A DNA stretch of 64,000 nucleotides from Virgibacillus sp. MSJ-26 (GCF_018918075.1 NZ_JAHLPW010000009.1:1-64000); one strand, 5' to 3'; positions 34,428-44,185 are shown, numbered from the stretch's first letter. The notes: generated by a model not told the origin, from the letters alone. Numbers and translations: made by a program.

Positions 34428-35027
34428 CTATCCAGTTGGAGAAGATGTACTGGTATGAAATCTAAATACAAAATCAATAACTGTAGTTGAGATCCATTGA
34501 CTTAATAAGGCCAGGAAAAATATTTTCCAACTTATAATCGCCGCTGTCATCAGAAATATGGTACAATTGATAATAAGTAAGGGCTTTCCAGGTAAACTGC
34601 TTCTCGCCTTTGAAATCATAAAGGCCAATACTCCAACACCACCATTTGAAACGCCTACACGCATCAAAGTGCCAATGCCTGTCCCAAGAAAAATTGAACC
34701 AATCACCAAATCATAAAGTATATGTCTATTTAAGATCACTACATGACTTTCAAAAAAATGTATAGCAAAAGAAGTCATTGTAATACCAATGAACGTCCAT
34801 AACGCGAATCTTTTCCCCAAATATTTAACGCCTAATAAGAGGAAAGAAAAGTTTACAACCCAAAGAGCGGGTCCCATTCTAATATTAAGCCAATAATTAA
34901 TCAAAATGGCCATACCTCCCGCTCCCCCTGATGGTATGGCGTGAGGAAATAGAAAAACCCCCATACCAAACCCTTGGAAAATCGCACCGATTAATACTAA
35001 TCCACCTTTAACAATTGTTCGTTTCAT
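34428..35027 (-). CDS. YitT-family membrane protein, short form
   Basis: A 199-residue protein with five or six helices and the YitT core (HAIPSGGAGGMAILINYWL, GTGIGTLMRVGVSNGGVG). It lacks the C-terminal DUF2179 domain of the usual 270-290-residue form. AAGGAG eight bases before the ATG fixes the start; the frame extends further upstream without a ribosome binding site. Function unknown. It is convergent with the MFS gene, with only six bases between stops. Confidence 0.8.
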   Translation of the reverse strand: MKRTIVKGGLVLIGAIFQGFGMGVFLFPHAIPSGGAGGMAILINYWLNIRMGPALWVVNFSFLLLGVKYLGKRFALWTFIGITMTSFAIHFFESHVVILNRHILYDLVIGSIFLGTGIGTLMRVGVSNGGVGVLAFMISKARSSLPGKPLLIINCTIFLMTAAIISWKIFFLALLSQWISTTVIDFVFRFHTSTSSPTG

Positions 35028-35259
35028 TGAGGACTCCTTCCGATAGCAAAGCTGTACAACCCTATTTATTAATGCTATTCTATTTAACAACATTTAATGA
35101 GCCATCAAGAGATAATACTTAAATTCATGGAAAATCCTAATAAATGCGGCATGATACTTATGATTTCATCAGTAATCAGGCAAAAGTGGCAAAGAGGAGG
35201 TTTAATACTTACCAAACAGGATACGGTACATTGTATAAAGAATCTGGAGGGTAAAAAAC

Positions 35260-35415
35260 TTGAATGAACTAGAAGAAAAAATAGAACAGATTAGAGATAA
35301 AATGTATCAAGCATATAACGAACGCCAAGATGAAGACACGATTTTAAAAATATCGACTCAACTTGATCGATTACTGAATGAACAAAGGAGATTAACTACT
35401 AAAGTAAACAAATAA
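35260..35415 (+). CDS. Spo0E-like aspartyl-phosphate phosphatase (51 residues)
   Basis: MNELEEKIEQIRDKMYQAYN at the start and ISTQLDRLLNEQ in the middle match the two-helix Spo0E family, whose SQxLD motif takes the phosphate from Spo0A~P; here the motif reads STQLD. A CTGGAGGG site lies before the TTG start. If active it would delay sporulation. The first residue of the motif is offset, so the activity is an inference. Confidence 0.8.
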   Translation: MNELEEKIEQIRDKMYQAYNERQDEDTILKISTQLDRLLNEQRRLTTKVNK

Positions 35416-35441
35416 AAAAGGGAATTAATAATACGCTATAG

Positions 35442-35502
35442 AAAAATCCGAACAATATTTCGTGTCTTTTCAAAAGAGACTCGAATTTGTTCGGATTTTT
35501 TA
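35442..35502 (+). terminator. Terminator of the Spo0E-like gene, shared with the UPF0182 gene
   Basis: AAAATCCGAACAA pairs with TTGTTCGGATTTTTT; inner bases TTCG..GTCT/AGAC..CGAA extend the stem. It lies between convergent genes and has A- and T-runs on both sides. Confidence 0.85.
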
Positions 35503-35542
35503 TATTGTAATTTAGAAAATCCTGTATTATTTTTTACTCGGT

Positions 35543-38317
35543 TTACTGTTGTTCCTCTAATCGCGCTTCAATCTCAGACATAATTTCGCCTGCCTCTTCC
35601 CAATCACCTTCAGATAGGGCGTCTCGATAAGCATCAAACAGCTCTGAAACTTCATCCAATAGCTCGTCAGCTCCTAAGATAGGATCTGGTGTTTCTTCTG
35701 TATCAGGTTCATCCTCTAATTCACTGTCTTCGGCTGCGTCTTTATCCTTATCTTCCTTGTCTTCAGTCTCTTCAGCTTTAAAATCCGAATCCACTTTAGA
35801 CAAGATTTCTTCAAGAGCATTATCAAATGTATCTTCCATCACAATATTATCCTCATAGGCCATAATAACTTGTTTGACTTCAGGTAGAGATGTTTCATTG
35901 GAAGATTCAATATAGACAGGTTCAACGTACAATACTGTATCTTGGATCGGTATCGCAAGAAGGTTACCACGAATGACTTCGGACCCACCTTGTGACCAAA
36001 GATTCAATTGCTGTGAAATATAACTATCTTGGTTGATTCTATTCTCAATCTGTTGTGGCCCATAAATATTTTTCTGTTTAGGGAAGCGATAGACAAACAT
36101 TTCCCCATAATTATCTCCATCATTACGTACACCCATCCAAGCAATCATATTTTGTCGCTTCTTCGGCGTATACGGCATCATGAGAATAAATTCTTCTTCA
36201 TCGTATTCAGGTAATTTCATGGTGATATAGTACGGCTCCATTTCGATATCTTTGTTGAAGTACTTTTCTGTTGGAAATTGCCAGAAGTCTTCACGATTAT
36301 AAAAGATTTCTAAGTTTGACATATGATAAGTCCCATACATGGATGCCTGTATTTCAAATAAATCAGTTGGATAACGGAAATGACTTTGAATATCTTCAGG
36401 TATATCCGATGTGAAAAGATCCGGGAAGATATTATCATATGTCTTCATTAATGGATCATCTGGATCAACAATATAATAGTCGACTTCACCCGTATAAGCG
36501 TCAATAGCAACTTTAACCGAATTCCGGATATAATTTTTTCTGCCATCAAATGCCTCTGAGTATGGATAATTTTCTGCTGACATATACGCATCTATTATCC
36601 ATGCAAGTGAGCCGTCGTCTCTCACTATAATATAAGGGTCATCATCGTATTGTAGAAATGGAGCAATTTTTTTCACACGATCCATAATATTACGTGTTGC
36701 TAAAAACTGACTATCTTTTGTGATTTGATCTGAAACCAACATTCTAAAAGACTTCTCCTCTAATGCAAACAGGAAACGATTAATTCCTTTTAAAGGAATT
36801 CCTGACTCTGCTTCAAAGCGATGGGATTGATTTTCGTCACCTGTCGGATAATCAAATTCATCTACCTTTGAATTAACGATAACGTTTGGATAAGGCTCTT
36901 CCCCAAAATATATTTGTGGTCTTGTTACATCCACTGTTCCTTCAGGTGGAATATTTTTCACCATATATTCAGGCTGTCCTTGACTTGTTACCTGATTAAC
37001 ATGGCTCATTGCCACACCATATCCATGTGTATATCTTAAGGTACTATTTACCCAAGTTTTAGCTTGATCTGGTAAATCATCTGTACTCAATTCTCTTGCT
37101 CCAACAAACACTTGTTCATAATCGCCATCAATCTCATAACGATCGATATCCATATCATTAAACTTATAATATGTTCTAAAGGTTTGAAGTTGATTATAGA
37201 TGTCTAGAAGTGGTCGTGAATCGTTTAATCTAACGTTATTTAATGTCAGTTCATTATCTTTTACCATGTCTTCATTCAACGTATGTTCACCGGGATGTTC
37301 CTCTTCTTTGATATCATCTAGACCATACGCTGATCTCGTATACTGGAGATTATGCTCTAAAAAAGGTTTCTCTCTAGAAAATTCATTTGGTGATACAATA
37401 AAGTTTTGTGTAACAATTGCTGCACCTTGCCCAACAATAACTAAAGCCACATAAACAACAATTGGAATAAGCATTGTTTTTAACTTGCCACGACTTAAAC
37501 CAATAATTATCCAGATCGTTCCGATGATTGCAACTGCTGCTAAAATATAAGCCTTTGGAATATTGATAACCTTGTCAGTAAAACTCATGCCGTGCACAAC
37601 ACTTTGTTGGAAGAGATTCACTTGATTGGTTAGTAAGGTTTCATATGGTGCAAGTATATGAATGCCTGCTAAAAGGAGTCCAATAAAGCTAAGTGTAACT
37701 CCCATATGTAATTGAGCTGAGCGACTCATCCGATACATATTAAAAACAGAGTATGCCCCAACTTCGATTAATAAGAAAAAGACGCCTAAGCCCAGTAATA
37801 CATAAAGAATGAATTTCACAAATGGCAAAATGAAAATATAGAATGATACGTCCATATTAAAATATGGGTCTTTTTCATTAAATGAGGCATGATTCAATAG
37901 TTTAAGTGTTGGCTCCCAACCAACTCCTTGGACAATTGAACTTCCTAAAAGTCCTAAAAACACAGAAATTGCAAGCATGATCAGCGTGCTTGATTTACGA
38001 TACCGAATAATGGGTGGTACTCCCTCAGATCCTAAGTGCCCCATATAAGAAAAACGAATCCAAAATAAAGTGAAATAGGAAATGACGCTAAATATTAAAA
38101 AGCCAGCAACTCCTAAGTATACTTTGCTTGTAAAAATGGTTGTAAATACTTTTCCGAACCCAAGTGAGTCCATCCATATATAATTTGTCAGCCATTGAAA
38201 TGTGATGAGACCAATGATGACAACAAACAGTAATACAGCAACAATAGTCCCTATTCGTTTACCGAACTTTTTTATCTTTTCGATTTGTTCGTGTGACAAA
38301 TTTGTATTATTGTCCAA
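35543..38317 (-). CDS. UPF0182 family large membrane protein
   Basis: A 924-residue protein. Residues 1-320 hold about seven membrane helices; residues 330-840 form a large extracytoplasmic domain with conserved runs (YTRSAYGLDDI, VARP-like DVTRPQIYFGE, PTGDENQSHRFEAESGIPL). The C-terminal 85 residues are very acidic and then helical. UPF0182 proteins occur in actinobacteria and Firmicutes, and their function is unknown. Full length. It is monocistronic with a terminator shared with the Spo0E-like gene. Confidence 0.93.
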   Translation of the reverse strand: MDNNTNLSHEQIEKIKKFGKRIGTIVAVLLFVVIIGLITFQWLTNYIWMDSLGFGKVFTTIFTSKVYLGVAGFLIFSVISYFTLFWIRFSYMGHLGSEGVPPIIRYRKSSTLIMLAISVFLGLLGSSIVQGVGWEPTLKLLNHASFNEKDPYFNMDVSFYIFILPFVKFILYVLLGLGVFFLLIEVGAYSVFNMYRMSRSAQLHMGVTLSFIGLLLAGIHILAPYETLLTNQVNLFQQSVVHGMSFTDKVINIPKAYILAAVAIIGTIWIIIGLSRGKLKTMLIPIVVYVALVIVGQGAAIVTQNFIVSPNEFSREKPFLEHNLQYTRSAYGLDDIKEEEHPGEHTLNEDMVKDNELTLNNVRLNDSRPLLDIYNQLQTFRTYYKFNDMDIDRYEIDGDYEQVFVGARELSTDDLPDQAKTWVNSTLRYTHGYGVAMSHVNQVTSQGQPEYMVKNIPPEGTVDVTRPQIYFGEEPYPNVIVNSKVDEFDYPTGDENQSHRFEAESGIPLKGINRFLFALEEKSFRMLVSDQITKDSQFLATRNIMDRVKKIAPFLQYDDDPYIIVRDDGSLAWIIDAYMSAENYPYSEAFDGRKNYIRNSVKVAIDAYTGEVDYYIVDPDDPLMKTYDNIFPDLFTSDIPEDIQSHFRYPTDLFEIQASMYGTYHMSNLEIFYNREDFWQFPTEKYFNKDIEMEPYYITMKLPEYDEEEFILMMPYTPKKRQNMIAWMGVRNDGDNYGEMFVYRFPKQKNIYGPQQIENRINQDSYISQQLNLWSQGGSEVIRGNLLAIPIQDTVLYVEPVYIESSNETSLPEVKQVIMAYEDNIVMEDTFDNALEEILSKVDSDFKAEETEDKEDKDKDAAEDSELEDEPDTEETPDPILGADELLDEVSELFDAYRDALSEGDWEEAGEIMSEIEARLEEQQ

Positions 38318-38466
38318 ACTTTTCCCCCCTAAAATCTTTCAGACTTACAATCTATGATAACAGAAAATCGAATTGATTTCTTTCATTTTGTGAAGTCCTT
38401 ACTTTAATTTATAGGGGGATTTTAAAAAAGTAGTTTATATTTAATAAAACTTCGTTTATTGGGATT

Positions 38467-39084
38467 TTACGCCCCATTAAACGTAGCTAAATACCAATCC
38501 TTGGCAGCAGCAACTTCCGACATTGTTAATTGGTGGCCTTTATTCTCCCAGTGTAAATGTACTTCTGCCTTGGCTTCTTCTAAGATAAATTTTAATTCCT
38601 CCGATTCTTGAGATGAACAAATAGGATCATTGGTACCTGCCGCAATAAAAATATTCTTATCCAATAAAACAGGAAGCTCTATTCCTCGTCTAGGAACCAT
38701 GGGATGGTGTAAAATAGCCCCTTTAATCGCATCCTGATAATGAAACAACAAGCTTGCAGCAATATTAGCACCGTTTGAATATCCAATAGCTAATATGTTG
38801 TGACGATTAAACCCATATTTTTCAGCCGCTTTATCTAGAAATTCATATAACTCTTTTGTACGGAAAACCAGATCTTCTTCATCAAAAACACCTTCTGCCA
38901 ACCTCTTGAAAAAGCGAGGCATACCATTTTCGAGAACATTCCCTCTTACACTCAAGATATTTACCTCAGGGTCTATTTTTTCAGCAATAGGGAGTAAATC
39001 GTGTTCTGTTCCCCCAGTTCCATGCAAAAGCACGAATGTCGGTTTTGATTGATCAGTTCCTTTTTGAAAGATATGTTTCATCAC
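38467..39084 (-). CDS. mhqD: MhqD-like carboxylesterase/hydrolase
   Basis: A 205-residue alpha/beta hydrolase of the phospholipase/carboxylesterase type: oxyanion HGTGG near residue 22, nucleophile in AIGYSNGAN near 105, acid in AAGTNDP near 152 and His in NKGHQLT near 185. It closely resembles B. subtilis MhqD, part of the MhqR regulon for quinone and electrophile stress. It follows the dioxygenase MhqO by 19 bases in the same operon. Confidence 0.88.
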   Translation of the reverse strand: MMKHIFQKGTDQSKPTFVLLHGTGGTEHDLLPIAEKIDPEVNILSVRGNVLENGMPRFFKRLAEGVFDEEDLVFRTKELYEFLDKAAEKYGFNRHNILAIGYSNGANIAASLLFHYQDAIKGAILHHPMVPRRGIELPVLLDKNIFIAAGTNDPICSSQESEELKFILEEAKAEVHLHWENKGHQLTMSEVAAAKDWYLATFNGA

Positions 39085-39103
39085 TTAATTTCTCCTTATC
39101 ATG

Positions 39104-40090
39104 TTAGTTCTCATACTCTTTTTCAAAGTCTTTAGAACTTCTAACTGTATCAATAGGACGAACCAAATTTTCAATTTTTGCACGCTTTGATTCAAAAAAT
39201 GGTGGTAAAGATAATTTTTCCCCTAATGTTTCATATGGTTCATCTCCCATAAACCCAGGACCATCTGTCGCAATTTCAAATAAAATTTGGGGAGCCACAT
39301 TTGTATACAATGAGCCAAAATAATAACGTTCCACGTATCCAGAGTTAGGGAGATTAAATTCTTTTAGTTGTTCTATCCACTTATTCAGCGACTCACGGTC
39401 AGCAACACGAAAAGCAGCATGGTGAACAGTACCGTATCCTTGTCTTGCTTGTGGTAATTTATCATTAAATTCTACAATAACTTGTGCACCATTTCCTCCT
39501 TTTCCCGTTTCGAACAAATGAAAGGTACCTTCTTGAGCAATTTTTTTAAATAACAAGACTTTTTCCATCATTTCTTTGAAGTAATCAAGATGAGCGGTAC
39601 GTACAAATACTGGTCCAAGACCGGTAATTGCATATTTCAGTGGTATCGGTCCCTTTTTCCATGGCGTTCCTGAAGCAACACCTTTATTATTTTCATCAGA
39701 AATCAACTGATAGTGTTGATCATCGAAATCAACAAATGATAACGTCTTTTTCCCAAATTGTTTTTTAATTTTTGTATGTTTGACGTCGAGACGTGTAAAA
39801 CGTTTTGCCCAATAATCTAATGCTTCATCTGTCGGGACACGAAAAGATGTTTTTGAAATTTCATTGGTACCATGTTTACCTTTTGGGACACCTGGAAAAT
39901 CAAAAAAAGTCATATCTGTCCCCGGATTCCCTGCGTCATCAGCAAAAAACAAATGATAGGTTTGTATATCGTCCTGATTAACTGTTTTTTTAACCAAGCG
40001 CATGCCTAATACATACGTGAAAAAGTCATATATTTTTTCTGCACTGCTTGTAATTGCAGTTATATGGTGAACACCTTTTAATTCATTCAT
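39104..40090 (-). CDS. mhqO: Ring-cleaving dioxygenase MhqO-like (glyoxalase/VOC fold)
   Basis: A 328-residue double VOC-fold dioxygenase. The metal ligands can be read as His in VHHITAI, His in TVHHAAFRV and Glu in ILFEIATDGPGF. B. subtilis MhqA/E/O enzymes open hydroquinone rings formed from toxic quinones. It lies between the flavin reductase and MhqD genes in one operon. AGGAGG-like sequence precedes the ATG. Confidence 0.9.
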   Translation of the reverse strand: MNELKGVHHITAITSSAEKIYDFFTYVLGMRLVKKTVNQDDIQTYHLFFADDAGNPGTDMTFFDFPGVPKGKHGTNEISKTSFRVPTDEALDYWAKRFTRLDVKHTKIKKQFGKKTLSFVDFDDQHYQLISDENNKGVASGTPWKKGPIPLKYAITGLGPVFVRTAHLDYFKEMMEKVLLFKKIAQEGTFHLFETGKGGNGAQVIVEFNDKLPQARQGYGTVHHAAFRVADRESLNKWIEQLKEFNLPNSGYVERYYFGSLYTNVAPQILFEIATDGPGFMGDEPYETLGEKLSLPPFFESKRAKIENLVRPIDTVRSSKDFEKEYEN

Positions 40091-40117
40091 GTTTCAAAAC
40101 CTCCAATATCAATTTTT

Positions 40118-40726
40118 CTATTTTGGTCTTTCGATAGAAAATAGTTCTCCAATCTTTGCATAATCAGAACCTGCTAACCGGCTAATCGGACCAAGTAAAT
40201 TGGGATTTATCTTTCCATCTTGATAGATTTCTTTATCAATGTGGAATCGAACGACCTTTCCGATTAAAAGATCAGATCCCACGGAATTATCTTCATCTAA
40301 TTCCAGGGAATGTTTTAGGATACATTCAAAACGCACTTTAGATTCTCTAATACCTGGGACATTAACTCGTTCACTTTCAACAAGTGTTAAGTTTGTTTTT
40401 TGAATTTCACTTTCGTTAGGTGGCAGTGATGCTGCTGTAGCATTAATTTCATTAACGTTATATTCATCAACAATGTGTATGACATACTCTTTATTTTTCA
40501 ATATATTTCTAGCTGTATCTTTAACAATCCCATTTCTTCGTTGAACAGAAATTGAAAGTAGCGGAGGATTGGATGAAACAACATTAAAGTAACTAAATGG
40601 TGCACCATTTACTGTTCCGTCTTCCGCCACAGTTGTTACAAACGCAATCGGCCTTGGAACTACACTCCCGATAAGTAACTTATAATTTTCACGTTCGGTA
40701 TTATTTTCTGGATTAAAGGAAAACAT
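40118..40726 (-). CDS. Flavin reductase-like, FMN-binding protein (YwrF type)
   Basis: A 202-residue split-barrel flavoprotein: LLIGSVVPRPIAFVTTV and NGAPFSYFNVVSSNPPLLS are the conserved FMN-binding parts. It may supply reduced flavin or reduce quinones directly. It is the first gene of the unit with mhqO and mhqD, downstream of the wrbA terminator; AGGGGG precedes the ATG. Confidence 0.88.
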   Translation of the reverse strand: MFSFNPENNTERENYKLLIGSVVPRPIAFVTTVAEDGTVNGAPFSYFNVVSSNPPLLSISVQRRNGIVKDTARNILKNKEYVIHIVDEYNVNEINATAASLPPNESEIQKTNLTLVESERVNVPGIRESKVRFECILKHSLELDEDNSVGSDLLIGKVVRFHIDKEIYQDGKINPNLLGPISRLAGSDYAKIGELFSIERPK

Positions 40727-40772
40727 GACATCCCCCTACTTTATTCATCTGAGTTTTTGATTTTGAGATTAA

Positions 40773-40809
40773 TATAAAAACTGACTAGGTCAGTCCTAAT
40801 CAGTTTTTA
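40773..40809 (-). terminator. Terminator of wrbA
   Basis: ATAAAAACTGA and TCAGTTTTTAT form the outer stem, CTAGG/CCTAAT nearly continues it. It lies seven bases past the wrbA stop and before the flavin reductase gene. Confidence 0.75.
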
Positions 40810-40817
40810 TAAAAAAT

Positions 40818-41426
40818 TTAATTTCCAACTATACGACCTGCAATATCCAGTGTTCGTTTAACTTGTACTTCAACGGCTGGCTTGACGTCTGGTGACATAT
40901 TTCCTTCAGCATCTACAGTAACACTTGTACCATATGGATTCCCACCTGTTGTAAATAACACTGGATCAGAATATCCAGGAGGTACGACAATTGCTCCCCA
41001 ATGCATCAATGAAGTATATAAAGAAAGAATACTTGCTTCTTGACCTCCATGATCGTTTTGAGCTGAAGACATAGCACTAACTACTTTATTAACTAAAGCT
41101 CCTTTAGCCCATAGTCCACCTTGCATATCAAGAAATTGTTTCATTTGTGAAGCCATACCACCAAAACGTGTTGCTGTACTGAAGATAATGGCATCTGCCC
41201 ACTCAAGATCTTCTGATGTGGCTTCTTTAACAACATCTTTTGTTTCATTATGGTGTGCTTGCCAGGCAGGATTTGATGCAATTGCTGCATCTGGTGCAAG
41301 TTCACCAGCTTTCACTAATCTTACTTCAGCACCTTCTGCTTTAGCTGTTTCTTCAGCCCATTTAGCTAATGTATGGTTCGTTCCTGTTGCACTGTAGTAA
41401 ACAATGGTTAATTTAACATTTGACAT
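40818..41426 (-). CDS. wrbA: NAD(P)H:quinone oxidoreductase WrbA
   Basis: A 202-residue flavodoxin-fold enzyme; YYSATGTNHTLAKW near residue 10 binds the FMN phosphate and STATRFGGMASQMKQFLD near 80 the flavin ring. It reduces quinones by two electrons, which avoids semiquinone radicals. It lies between MhqR-type regulator and mhqO/mhqD genes, so it belongs to the quinone-defence group. Confidence 0.93.
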   Translation of the reverse strand: MSNVKLTIVYYSATGTNHTLAKWAEETAKAEGAEVRLVKAGELAPDAAIASNPAWQAHHNETKDVVKEATSEDLEWADAIIFSTATRFGGMASQMKQFLDMQGGLWAKGALVNKVVSAMSSAQNDHGGQEASILSLYTSLMHWGAIVVPPGYSDPVLFTTGGNPYGTSVTVDAEGNMSPDVKPAVEVQVKRTLDIAGRIVGN

Positions 41427-41706
41427 ATTTTATTACTCCTTTTAAATTTATATTTCATTAACAGTTTTCCCTGATTTACAATTTTTAATTGAAATGTAAA
41501 CTTTACGTACTGCTAACGCTATATTCCTAACTGTAAGTTGCTCCAGTTTCACATATTGTTGCATGATAGACGAAAAACTTAAACATACTCATTTCAAAAT
41601 CTGTTTATAACAAAGATGAATAGTGAGATAATGCTCCTTTCTTTTTATCCTTAATTAATACATTACTAATTCGAGATATTTATATAAAAAAATTAAGTTA
41701 TCTTTC
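41427..41706. other. Regulatory gap between mhqR-like gene and wrbA
   Basis: 280 bases without an ORF. A half-palindromic MhqR-like site sits near its right end; the rest is AT-rich promoter-type sequence. No riboswitch or repeat is recognised. Confidence 0.4.
41663..41680. promoter_or_regulatory. MhqR box-like site downstream of mhqR
   Basis: The minus strand reads AATATCTCGAATTAGTAA. Its left half ATCTCGAATT equals the site upstream of the regulator gene; the right half is degenerate. It may act on the wrbA promoter. Confidence 0.45.
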
Positions 41707-42159
41707 TTAATTTTTTTGGGCATAATAACCTAATTTTTTTAGTTGATCGATCATTGATTCTTTTTCTTCGTAATTTAGTCCGCCCATAATATGGTCAATC
41801 GCTTTTTTATGTTCTGGAAAAATATCGTCCATCAATTGTTTACCTAATTCGGTCAAGGTTGCATAAGTAACCCTACGATCATTTGGACAAGCGCGTCGTT
41901 TTAAGTATTCTTTTGTTTCCAGTTTATCGACGACATAAGTCATACTGCTGCTCGCAAGTAGTACTTTTTGGCCGATTTTTTGTATCGGTTGATCACCTTT
42001 ATTATATAGCAGCTCAAGAACCGCAAACTCTGATAAATTCAAGCCATGATTTTTTATATCTTTAATAACTTGCTTTTCAATCGATTGCAATGCCCTATTT
42101 AAAACAACAAATAATTTTAAAGAAAGATCACTATCTTGAGTGATTTTTTCAGAGTTCAT
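41707..42159 (-). CDS. mhqR: MarR-family regulator, MhqR-like
   Basis: A 150-residue winged-helix repressor; LSEFAVLELLYNKGDQPIQK and the wing region YLKRRACPNDRRVTYATLT are typical MarR parts. One Cys lies in the wing (RRACPND). B. subtilis MhqR represses mhqNOP, mhqED and mhqA and is released by quinones. The gene group downstream and the palindrome upstream fit this role and suggest autoregulation. Confidence 0.88.
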   Translation of the reverse strand: MNSEKITQDSDLSLKLFVVLNRALQSIEKQVIKDIKNHGLNLSEFAVLELLYNKGDQPIQKIGQKVLLASSSMTYVVDKLETKEYLKRRACPNDRRVTYATLTELGKQLMDDIFPEHKKAIDHIMGGLNYEEKESMIDQLKKLGYYAQKN

Positions 42160-42713
42160 TTATAACTCATCCTTCACAATAATATCTCGAATTCGAACTA
42201 ATTATATAATATATAAAAAAAGATGTCAAGACTTTAACTTAATAATTTGCCCTTTATTAAACTTCAAGATCAATGCCATTTAACACTTGATTCCCAGAGT
42301 AATTCATTGTTAAGTCTCTTATAGATAACACCTTTTCACCGTATATAGTTATATACTCCTATGATTCAATGTTTTTACTAACATAACATTTTAGAAAAAT
42401 ACTGTCATTATTCTTTACATTAAAATTCAGTAGGGCATTATTAAATGAGCACGTGACACAAGAAAATCTACGTGAAGTATACGATAATTTTGTAATCTCT
42501 ATGTAACAAACACATTACAATACACCCTATTATTTCCAATGCAACTATAATATTGAAATTAATAGTTCTGGAGTACTTTTCCAATTACTATCCTTTTCCC
42601 GTACTAGTATGTGAACAACCAAGGTGAAAATAAAAATCCAACATTTGTTAATGAAAAAGTATGTTACATCGATTACTATTTTAAAGTGAGCAAGAAAACT
42701 AGGAGGTTAACAA
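42160..42713. other. Long intergenic region between divergent genes
   Basis: 554 bases with no supportable ORF. It holds an MhqR box-like site near the left end and presumably the promoters of mhqR (minus) and the SleB-like gene (plus). A TTGTAAT...ATTACAA inverted repeat near 42.5 kb is the only other structure noticed. No riboswitch is seen. Confidence 0.45.
42183..42200. promoter_or_regulatory. MhqR box-like palindrome upstream of mhqR
   Basis: TATCTCGAATTCGAACTA is an imperfect palindrome centred on GAATTC, close to the published MhqR operator type (TATCTCGAATTCGAGATA as I recall it). It lies 24 bases from the regulator start, fitting autorepression. Confidence 0.65.
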
Positions 42714-43301
42714 ATGAATCGACTTAAAAAGCTTTCATTTTTATTTATATTTTCAATCAGTCTTTTTACGCTGCCGCTATCTACAGAAGCAGCTTCTTAT
42801 ACAGTAAAAAAAGGGGACTCCCTTTGGTCAATCGCCAATAAATTTGGAACAACCATTGATAATTTGCACATGGCTAATGGTCGCTTCATCCATACTTTGT
42901 ATGCCGGTGAAGCAATTCAAGTACCTGATACAATATCAAAAACAGAAAAAGAACTACTCGCCAAACTCGTACATGCCGAAGCGAAAGGAGAACCTTATGC
43001 CGGAAAAGTAGCTGTCGCAACAGTGGTTCTTAACCGGGTCAAACATGAAGATTTTCCGAATTCTATTAAAGGTGTTATCTATGAAAAGGTCTCTGGCCAC
43101 TATGCCTTCTCACCTGTTAAAGACGGTGCCATTAACCAAGAGTATAACGATGAAGATATGAAGGCAGTCAGCGAAGCTATTGCATACAAAGGGCAAGGAA
43201 ATGGATCAATCTATTTTTACAACCCAAAAACAGCAACAAGTAAGTGGGTCTCTACACGGAAAGTGACCACTACAATAGGAAATCATGTTTTCGCAAAATA
43301 A
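42714..43301 (+). CDS. LysM-SleB cell wall hydrolase
   Basis: A 195-residue secreted protein: signal peptide to about residue 26 (STEAAS), LysM peptidoglycan-binding domain at 28-72 (YTVKKGDSLWSIANKFGTT), and a SleB/CwlJ-type domain from 80 (LVHAEAKGEPYAGKVAVATVVLNR), whose Glu is catalytic. SleB-type enzymes open cortex peptidoglycan during spore germination; the LysM version may act on vegetative wall or cortex. AGGAGG precedes the ATG. Confidence 0.92.
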   Translation: MNRLKKLSFLFIFSISLFTLPLSTEAASYTVKKGDSLWSIANKFGTTIDNLHMANGRFIHTLYAGEAIQVPDTISKTEKELLAKLVHAEAKGEPYAGKVAVATVVLNRVKHEDFPNSIKGVIYEKVSGHYAFSPVKDGAINQEYNDEDMKAVSEAIAYKGQGNGSIYFYNPKTATSKWVSTRKVTTTIGNHVFAK

Positions 43302-43305
43302 GAAT

Positions 43306-43342
43306 AAAAACCATGTCCAAAATTAATTAGGACATGGTTTTT
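43306..43342 (+). terminator. Terminator of the SleB-like gene
   Basis: AAAAACCATGTCC and GGACATGGTTTTT are perfect complements with an 11-base loop, just after the stop. Confidence 0.88.
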
Positions 43343-43478
43343 GTTATGATGAGTTACTTAAGTTGAATACACTGTATAAGCAAAAAATGTATTAGTATGC
43401 TTTTAGAATAGTCTGTCCATAAAAAAAATGCTATACTATATCCAATTGACTTTTTCGACTTAGGAGGTTTGTGAAAAA

Positions 43479-44165
43479 ATGTTCACAAAACATAGCAAGT
43501 TTTTTCTTATTGGTATGATTTTAATTCTTGCTGTATTAATTATTGGTTGCGGTACAGAAGATAAACAAGAAGCAGAAGAACAGGAGAATCAAACTGAAAA
43601 CGAAAATGAGACGGAGCAAAACAATCAATCGGGACAATTAAATAAAGATGAAAATCCAGTTGTGACGATAACTATGGAAAATGAGGAACAAATTGTAATT
43701 GAACTATATCCCGATATCGCTCCCAATACTGTAAATAATTTTATTTCCCTCATTGAAAATGGCTTTTATGATGGACTTATCTTCCATCGTGTTATCCCTG
43801 ACTTTATGATTCAAGGTGGCGATCCTGATGGTAACGGTACAGGAGGTCCAGGGTACGCAATCAAAGGAGAATTTAATTCCAATGACTTTGATAATGATTT
43901 AAAACATACTCGTGGTGTCATTTCAATGGCCCGTTCTCAAAGTCCTGATTCAGCTGGTTCGCAGTTTTTCATAATGGTCAGTGATTCACCTCATCTTGAC
44001 GGCGACTATGCAGGGTTTGGAGAAGTTGTTGAAGGAATGGATACAGTTGATGACATTGTTTCAGTCGAGCGTAATGATCAAGATAAACCACTAGAAGATC
44101 AAGTGATGGAAAAAGTCGAAGTTGATACAAAAGGATTTGAGTATGACGAACCAGAAGTTGAATAA
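43479..44165 (+). CDS. Cyclophilin-type peptidyl-prolyl isomerase lipoprotein
   Basis: A 228-residue lipoprotein (lipobox VLIIGCGT, Cys near residue 24) with a very acidic, Gln/Asn/Glu-rich linker at 28-60 and a cyclophilin domain at 62-220: FHRVIPDFMIQGGDPDGNGTGG (binding of Arg and Gln), SAGSQFFIMV, LDGDYAGFGEVVEGMD. It should help proteins fold at the outer face of the membrane. TAGGAGG precedes the ATG. The acidic linker fits a salt-adapted surface. Confidence 0.93.
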   Translation: MFTKHSKFFLIGMILILAVLIIGCGTEDKQEAEEQENQTENENETEQNNQSGQLNKDENPVVTITMENEEQIVIELYPDIAPNTVNNFISLIENGFYDGLIFHRVIPDFMIQGGDPDGNGTGGPGYAIKGEFNSNDFDNDLKHTRGVISMARSQSPDSAGSQFFIMVSDSPHLDGDYAGFGEVVEGMDTVDDIVSVERNDQDKPLEDQVMEKVEVDTKGFEYDEPEVE

Positions 44166-44185
44166 ATGATTATACAAAATTATAT

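Noticed and set aside
42489..42519. TTGTAAT...ATTACAA inverted repeat as a regulator operator
   Set aside because: Only seven bases per arm, fully AT-rich apart from one base each, in a region where such matches arise by chance.
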